Source of the DNA: Flaveria trinervia
Lineage: Eukaryota; Streptophyta; Magnoliopsida; Asterales; Asteraceae
Assembly: GCA_025506515.1 (NCBI GenBank)
Contig: CM046456.1
Location: forward strand, 66,750,130 to 66,814,129
Direction of reading: 5' to 3'
Length of the DNA: 64,000 nt
Shown here piece by piece: positions 57,626 through 64,000 of the stretch. The position numbers and the translations under genes were made by a program. Each line of letters begins with the position of its first letter. Position 1 is the first letter of the stretch. The notes beneath the pieces were generated by a model. The model did not search any database. It saw only the letters and a list, made by a program, of their open reading frames with translations, and had not been told where the DNA came from.

Positions 57626-60600
57626 ATGGTGGTAAAGATGATGAAGTGGAGGCCATGGCCACCACTCTCATCAAAGAAATTCGAAGCCACCATTGTCATA
57701 TGTCGTCTGCAAGTCTCGCCGGAGAAAACCGCAAGCTCCGGCGGCCACGGTGGCGATAGTGGTTGCGATGGTGGTGGTGGTGGGGATCCCAGAGGTTTTT
57801 CGAAATTGGGTGTTGAAGTTAAGTGGAAAGGGTCTGTTAAGTCGAACAATCGGCTCAATTTCAAGCGGGGTGGTGTGAAGAGGGATTTGACGAAGGAGAA
57901 ACCGGTGAATGATGATGGGGTTGTTGAATGGGATGAAGAGTTTGTTGGTGTTTGTGATTTTATGGGGTTTGGAGATGGGTGTTTTCATCGGTGGGAAGTT
58001 GCCCTCAAGGTGTTTGATGTAAGTCCTGAACCAACTTATTTGTTTTATATGATTGATTTCTTTGCTGATCATTGCAAATTGAAAGTAACTATGGGTTTTA
58101 TTTTGTTTTTTAAAGTATCTTTGAGGTTTATAAACTTCTATTGAACTGGTCATGATCACATAACGCATTAAGAGATTGCAGAATTCTTGATCCAACTGTT
58201 TGTAGTATTTGATTTATTAGTTAGTTATTTCTTGAGATATGAGAATCAGGAATCTGATAGAATTGTGTTTCCCAATAACTGGAATCTATATCTTGGTGTT
58301 ATAAATCAAACGGTTGGATCGTTCTTAGGTTTCCATCAAGGAAAGACTATGCTTGGATCGAGTGTGATCTGTTTCATTTTGGCAACTTATTTTAAAGCTA
58401 TTGATATGAACGATCAAAGAAAGGTGAGGTTTGACTCTGGAAGGGTGATCAAAAAGCATTTTCTTTGATAGTGGTTCTTAGCAGTGAATTTGAGAATATG
58501 ATGTCCATTTTTAGTGTGTAGACTAATCAAAAAAGCATATCTTTTATTTTAGTGGTAGCTTTGGGCTGTTGGGGAAAATAGTGGTTATAACTTATAAGAT
58601 ACCGATATGACCTATATTTTGAGCCTTTTTGGTGTTTACTTTATTGAACTCTCAATTTAGCCTTCTTCCTTCCACTGTTAAACACAAAGTTTTATGTCTC
58701 AGAAAGTATTGCCTTTCTAATATTACACTTCTTCCATTCTAAAAGAGAACATTTGACTAATGATGTATATAAAAAAACCTTAAAACTAAACTCAGAAAAC
58801 TTTTGATTCTAATCAATTGCATCTATATATCACAATGATTTCTAATAAAGATTAAGTAACATCTTTTAACAATTGCTGATGAAAACTAGTTAGAGGCTGC
58901 AGCTGGCCTTGATTTTATTTTTGTCAACAGTATAAGAATCCCATCTTTTAAACACTTGTTCCTAAGAGCTATTTTTAGCAAAAAGACGAGTTTTATATAA
59001 AAATCCATGAACCTGTTTCTTAGATTCTTCATATGGCCTTTTGAAATTCAAAAAATTATTTCCTGGCCCAAAAAGGTAAGGTTTTGTTTAATGCATAGTT
59101 TAATTAAAATGTTCGACTAGTGATCACAAGCACATATATTAACAAGAAAAGTAGAACTTGTGGACCTAAATCCATGTTGCTAATATTAGGTGATAATTAT
59201 TAATCACAAGATTTTTGTTAAGCACATACCTGAAAAGGATATGATGCATTATCCAGCGATAACCCAAAATAATAAAAAACTGATTAAAGATTTTTGTATT
59301 TTGTTTTTTTTATTCATTTAGGGCTTAAACAAAGGACCAAAAGGATGGAATCATGTTGTTGCAACTGGATCATTGAACCTTGCTGAATTTGCTTCTGTTG
59401 AGCAAGAAAACACCCCAATAAATATTCATCTATCGATGCCTAGTAGCACAAATTGTAGTCCTATACTCTCTGTAAGTACCTTTTAGAATTTTATTTTTTT
59501 TCAATATCATACCATGCTCACTAGAGGTGATAAAAGGGCGATGTGGGAGTAACAGGTCAAAAGGGTAATGTTTTGGTATCCGTAGGAAAGGATCGATGAT
59601 GGGTTGCCACCATAAATACTTTTTGTCCAGAGTTATTGATTTCTCTATAAGGAAGTGATTACAAAACTATTATTATGTCTATAATAACTCATTTTATAAT
59701 AAATTGAGAAGACATTAGTTTGACCCATTTGACCTGGAACACTTTTTGTAATTTACAAAATATTTAGTGTTTCAAAAATGATAACTGAAACTAAAATAAT
59801 TTTTGAATAAACTTGTTTCGGAGGTTTTATCCCTTTTAAAATAAATTAGTGCGACTTTTGACTCTTTTGACTAATTTGACACAAAAACACTTTTGGCCAA
59901 GTATTATTATTTTTGTATACATATAAACTAGCGTGTTAAATATGATTGCAAGAACTTTATTGTTTCAGTAATAATCTAATTATAAATAAATTGATTTAAG
60001 AGGTTTCATGTTTCAAAATAATAAAAAGAATGTTATGGGTGACTTTTGAACCATTCAACCGATTTGACCCATTTCTTATAATCTGTTTCTGTTATTTAGC
60101 GGTTTGACCCAAAAAGGATATAACATAACCTGATTGACCTGCAGGTGTTGCTCACCCTCGTAGAACTAGGAAATGCACACAACGTTACAGAACTAACAGA
60201 AAGATCTGTGAATGGAGATGAGCCATTAGGTTTTAAAGCTGGTTTAAAGAAAGTCAAAATTTTTAAAGCAATTATGGCTAAAACCCGGGCCAAAAAATCA
60301 TGTCATGAAGAAGAGGGCAGTGTTGGGAAAAGCTCAGTCAAAACTGACAGTTCAGATTATCCGTTTGACACAGACTCATATGATTGGTCAGATGGAATTG
60401 ATTCTGAAGAGATCGATTATTCTGATTCTGATATTAAAAAGTCTTTCGGGTATGGAACTTTGGCTTATGCAAATCATGTGGGTGGATTATCTTATTTTAG
60501 GTCAACTGGTTGTGAAGATGAGGATATGATATATTTCCGAAATCATAGCAAAACAAAAAAATCAGATGATTTAGGTGAATTTATGATAAATGATGGGTCA

Positions 60601-62339
60601 GAAAGTCAACTCTTGAAAAGAGGCATATTTCCATGGAGGAAAAGGAAGCTGAGTTTTAGATCTCCTAAAGTCAAAGGAGAGCCGCTTTTGAAAAGGGATG
60701 TCGGTGAAGGTGGGGATGATATCGACTTTGACCGTCGAATGTTTACCTCATCTGATGAGTCATCACACGGGGTAATTTTTCTCATTTACTTGGACACTCC
60801 AATTTTAATCCAAGAGGAGTAAATGTGTCAACTCAGGTTATACTTTGTCATAACAGGTCAAATGGGTTAAAATGGGATTTGAAACAGGTCCAAATGGGTC
60901 AGGCAGGTCAAAAGCATCCAAAATTTATTCAAAGTTCAAAATGCATAAAACCTTCTAAATTGTTTTTGTTTCAAAACTAGATTAAGTGAAAAATAATTTC
61001 ATAGTCATATTTAACAATTAAGTGCAAAATAACTTTAGGCAAGAGCAGAGTGAAGTTGACCCGTACTAAAAGATTAACCATAAAAACTGACCTGCCGGAC
61101 CCCTTTTTTTCCATCCTGGTTTTATTCTAAAGTCAGTTAGCTTAAATGGAAATGACTCAAACATGTAGAAAGTCACAAATTGTGCTTATTGAATGTATAA
61201 AATCTTTGATATAATACAACTTTTGTAAGAACATCTTAAACGCTAACGATCTGGAAAAGCTATAGTTATGGAAAATAATGTTTAGGCCAACCTGACCCGT
61301 ATTAAAACTATCTTTTAACCCAAACTTATTATGACACAACCTGCCGAGTTCTACATAATTATCTTTTTATTAAAAAATCCTTTTTTTCTTTTTATTTGCC
61401 TTTTAACTTTTCTTATTGACATGGCAGTGGCCGAGAAGTGATGAAGGCTCAACAACAAGCAGATCTTCAGTCTCTGAATTTGGAGATAATTTTGTCATTG
61501 GTAAATGGGAAGACAAGGAAATAATAAATAGAGATGGGAATATGAAGCTTGCAACACAAGTTTTCTTTGCTTCAATTGATCAAAGAAGTGCAAAAGCATG
61601 TGGTGAAAGTGCATGCACTTCCTTAGTTGCTACAATTGCCAATTGGTTTCAAAATAACACCCATCAACTGCCCACAAAATCAGAATTCGATGCCCTGATT
61701 CATCAAGGCTCATTAGAATGGAGAAACCTATGTCAAAATGAAGATTATAAAATAAGATTTCCAGATAAACATTTTGATCTAGAAACCGTTCTTGAATCCA
61801 AAACCCGTGTTCTTGAAGTCATACCCGGAAAATCTTTCATTGGTTTCTTTCAACTTGAAGATGGCGTTTTTGACTCTCTAGATGGTGCCATGTCGTTTGA
61901 TAACATATGGGATGAGATAAGTCAAACCAGGGCAAACCATACGGACAACATAGAACCGTTGGTTTATATTGTTAGTTGGAATGACCATTTTTTCATACTG
62001 AAAGTTGAAAATGATGCCTATTTTATCATTGACACATTGGGAGAGAGGTTATATGAGGGGTGTAGTCAAGCATATGTGTTGAAGTTTGACCACAATACTA
62101 GAATTCAACAAAAGTCAGATGACAAAGAGTTAACAGTGGCTGAAGGTAAAGATTCATGTAAAGAGTATATTAAGAGCTTTTTAGCTGCAATCCCGGTACG
62201 AGAATTGCAGGCGGATGTGAAGAAAGGGCTGGTGTCAGCATCAAGCCCCATTGTTCATCATAGACTGCAAATAGAATTTCATTACACCAAGTGTTTGCAG
62301 CCTGGTGAGTTTTGTTTATCTAGTAATAACACTATTTAA
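57626..62339 (+). CDS. NT-C2 (EEIG1/EHBP1-type N-terminal) domain protein, 4 exons
   Basis: Exons 57626-58018, 59322-59471, 60145-60771 and 61428-62339 join in phase 0 at every GT-AG junction, giving about 693 aa. The N-terminus (MKWRPWPPL, then SKKFEATIVICRL) and residues to about 195, ending in a VLLTLVELG strand, form the NT-C2 domain. A lineage-style Gly-rich insert lies at about residues 39-54. Residues about 248-280 are Asp/Ser-rich and acidic, and the C-terminal half (about 410-690) is a conserved region of unknown fold. Plant relatives are annotated as EEIG1/EHBP1 N-terminal domain proteins, and NT-C2 domains are thought to bind membranes or cytoskeleton. Its specific role is not known to me. 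No stop or frameshift was found. A GT donor at 62305 (cctg|gtgagt) could replace the last 11 codons by splicing. Confidence 0.9.
58019..59321 (+). other. NT-C2 gene intron 1
   Basis: A 1.3 kb phase-0 intron splitting the NT-C2 domain. Open frames inside it (for example 58187-58468) have no conserved features. Confidence 0.8.
59472..60144 (+). other. NT-C2 gene intron 2
   Basis: 673 bases, phase 0, between gtaagt and gcag. It contains dispersed ggtcaaa/tttgaccca words also seen in intron 3 and in CDPK intron 1. Confidence 0.85.
60772..61427 (+). other. NT-C2 gene intron 3
   Basis: 656 bases, phase 0, with several ggtcaaatgggt-type words near 60855-60915. No coding frame of note. Confidence 0.85.
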
Positions 62340-62757
62340 CTGTTATTATGTTATATGTATATGTACGTATGTATATGTGACATATGTATGTTTTGGTAAT
62401 CTTACAATGTATTTTCCTTTTTGCCCTTTACAATGTAAGAGGACCCAATAATAAAATATTTAATTGAGTTAACCATGTTATTAATATCATTATTACTATT
62501 ATTATTGTTATTATATGTTTTCAGTTATTTATCTTGTCTATTATTATTAATTAGGTTCTTACACTTAAAAGGTAATTGATTGTTGGTATAAATATATGGT
62601 TAAGGATCTCGTAATAATAAACAATTGATAATCATATATTCACTGTTATTTTTTCTTCTCTTAGCTTGGATTAAATTAGATTTTCTTCATGCTATGAGCA
62701 TTTGGTAACTCTGAGATCAAATATGATAAAGATTGCAACATCAAAAAGGGTGGTACT
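62340..62757. other. Region after the NT-C2 stop codon
   Basis: AT-rich, with ttattatta-type low complexity near 62480-62550. It probably contains the 3' UTR; an aataaaata at about 62451 could be a poly(A) signal. An acceptor-like ttttcttctcttag ends near 62664. Confidence 0.4.
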
Positions 62758-63015
62758 GATGATCTCTAAGGGGTGGTTGGTGGAGATTTTATCTTTATCA
62801 TGTTTCTAGTTTAAATTTATTATCTAGTTATTGGTAGTTTTTGACTTTTTAGGTATGACTCTTGTTAAAGGGTATTATATAAACCCCACAATAGCCTTTG
62901 TTATATGCATGTAAATTCGTGAGTTTCAGCTTGTTTAATAAATAAAGAGTCGAACTTCTGTATTTCAATCGTGTACTTGTGCAAAAGCTTGATAATCACT
63001 ATCGTTTGTTTAACA
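62758..63015 (+). repeat. Probable 5' LTR end of a fourth copia element
   Basis: Contains a TATA-like tattatataaacc (about 62874-62886) and aataaataaag (about 62937-62947), and ends TTTAACA at 63015 directly before a primer-binding site. The left boundary is uncertain; TGATGATCTC at 62758 is one candidate. The 3' LTR lies outside the window, so this cannot be confirmed here. Confidence 0.5.
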
Positions 63016-63018
63016 AAG

Positions 63019-63031
63019 TGGTACCAGAGCC
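63019..63031 (+). other. Primer-binding site of the fourth copia element
   Basis: tggtaccagagcc, one mismatch from the Met-tRNA-type site tggtatcagagcc, three bases after the putative LTR end. Confidence 0.7.
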
Positions 63032-63049
63032 AAACCCGTTGAAGAAGAT

Positions 63050-64000
63050 TTCCAAGTTCCAGGCTATTGGTGGCATGAAGAAGTTGAACCATAACAACTT
63101 CAACACTCGGGCAACTTGCATGAGTTCCTACCTTCTCGGGCAGGACCTCTAGGAAGTTGTGAACAGAGATAGTACTACGATACCCAGGATAGATGCCAAT
63201 GAGGCGATACACAAGAGGAGAGTAAAAATTGGGAAAGCATTGTTCATCATTAAAAAACCAATTGAACAGGAACTTCTAGATCACATTCGTGATCTTGAGA
63301 CACCGAAAGAAGCATAGGATACATTGGCCTCCTTGTTATAAAAGAATAATGACACGAAGCTCCAGTTGCTAGAAAACGATCTCTTGTCGGTGACAGAAAA
63401 CGATCTCTTGTCGGTGACAGAAAACGATCTCTTGTCGGTGACACAAAACGATACAACTATATCATAATATTTCCACAAAGTGAAAGCATTGTGTAGGGAG
63501 ATCGGGGAGTTGGATCAAACAACAAAGATTGGGGACGCTAGAATGAATAATTATTATCCATGGACTTTGATCCAAGTTTCAAAGCTTTGTTGTAGTCATA
63601 CAAGGATGGCCAACCCAACCTTCTTTAACTGACTTTGAGTATTTGCTTGCAGCTCAAGAAGTGTTAACCAAGCAATTTACCTCTGTCGCAATCAAAGCCG
63701 AAGAAGAAAAAGCTTTATATGCCAGCAAAACCAAGAAAGGGCGGTTCTCGAAACAACTTCAGAGGCCGAGAAATCATAGAGAAACCGGAGGCAAACTGGA
63801 AGGCTCACGAAGGCAAGAATGAACAGGCCTATGACTAGAAAGGGAAGCCAGGGAGTCGATTCCCATATAAGTGCTTGTTGAGCTATGAAGAGGATGAAGC
63901 TACCTAAAACTTAGGATTTTAGCGCTGGCTACCAAGTACCGAATCAAACCAGGTTCTGAATTCACTGTCGATGAGCATATACTGAATGATTTCCGATCAA
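63050..64000 (+). pseudogene. Fourth copia element gag, degenerate and cut by the window end
   Basis: The translation contains FQAIGGMKKLNHNNF, EAIHKRRVKIGKALF, EQELLDHIRD and LLENDLLSVT, the layout of a Ty1/copia gag of the UBN2 type. Several in-frame stops (near 63151, 63317 and 63341) and frameshifts disable it. A 24-bp triplication lies inside. A later Arg/Lys-rich segment near 63720-63850 would correspond to the end of gag. No zinc knuckle is clear. The element runs off the window. Confidence 0.7.
63372..63443 (+). repeat. 24-bp triplication within the gag remnant
   Basis: Three identical tandem 24-bp units (core cgatctcttgtcggtgac) at 63372-63395, 63396-63419 and 63420-63443, followed by a partial fourth. 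The length keeps frame and triplicates ENDLLSVT. Confidence 0.97.

Noticed and set aside
57671..58195. 174-aa minus-strand open frame
   Set aside because: Antisense shadow of NT-C2 exon 1 and its intron. The sense frame has recognised domain sequence and proper splice sites.

Overview
The window is plant nuclear DNA. It is AT-rich, its genes have GT-AG introns, and most of it is LTR retrotransposon sequence. The two intact genes are typical of eudicots. The retrotransposon structure (Tekay-like Ty3/gypsy ends, copia elements with a long extra coding region after pol) makes me favour an asterid, probably Asteraceae. That placement is inference, since nothing here fixes the species.

Only two genes look intact, and both are on the + strand. 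At 2997-8896 a seven-exon calcium-dependent protein kinase of the CPK1/CPK2 type encodes 568 aa, with an N-terminal acylation motif, a complete kinase domain and four EF-hands. At 57626-62339 a four-exon gene encodes a protein of about 693 aa with an N-terminal NT-C2 (EEIG1/EHBP1-type) domain. Two minus-strand coding-like fragments (about 9236-9335 and 31560-32118) look like remains of other genes. No sign of joint function links the two intact genes.

From 9446 to 25309 lies an old Tnt1/Tork-like Ty1/copia element that contains four later insertions. These are a minus-strand Ty3/gypsy-type solo LTR (12271-14545, TSD atgta), a non-autonomous Ty3/gypsy-like element with 2.5-2.6 kb LTRs (14652-23837, TSD tagat), and two solo LTRs inside that element's 3' LTR (19276-21301 and 22636-23434, TSD atgtt for the second). 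The insertion order can be read from the junctions, and the reverse-transcriptase frame of the outer element resumes exactly across them.

From 25310 to 32300 is AT-rich intergenic DNA with a Helitron-like element, Helitron-like ends, a MITE-like element and (TA)n tracts. A second copia element (32308-44355, TSD ctgta) sits just upstream of the minus-strand fragment. A third (44633-53871, TSD aaaac) is inserted in a minus-strand Ty3/gypsy LTR spanning 44408-56222. The third element contains a 100-N assembly gap that hides most of its pol gene. Both elements carry several kilobases of extra, broken coding sequence after pol. The right edge (about 62758-64000) holds the start of a fourth, degenerate copia element.

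The most unusual signal is a set of short CpG-rich or palindromic motif arrays, each with its own vocabulary, that fill non-coding parts of several unrelated elements (for example TCAGTCGCACGACTGA in the third copia element). A related promoter-proximal array of TATACG...CGTATA motifs lies just upstream of the NT-C2 gene.
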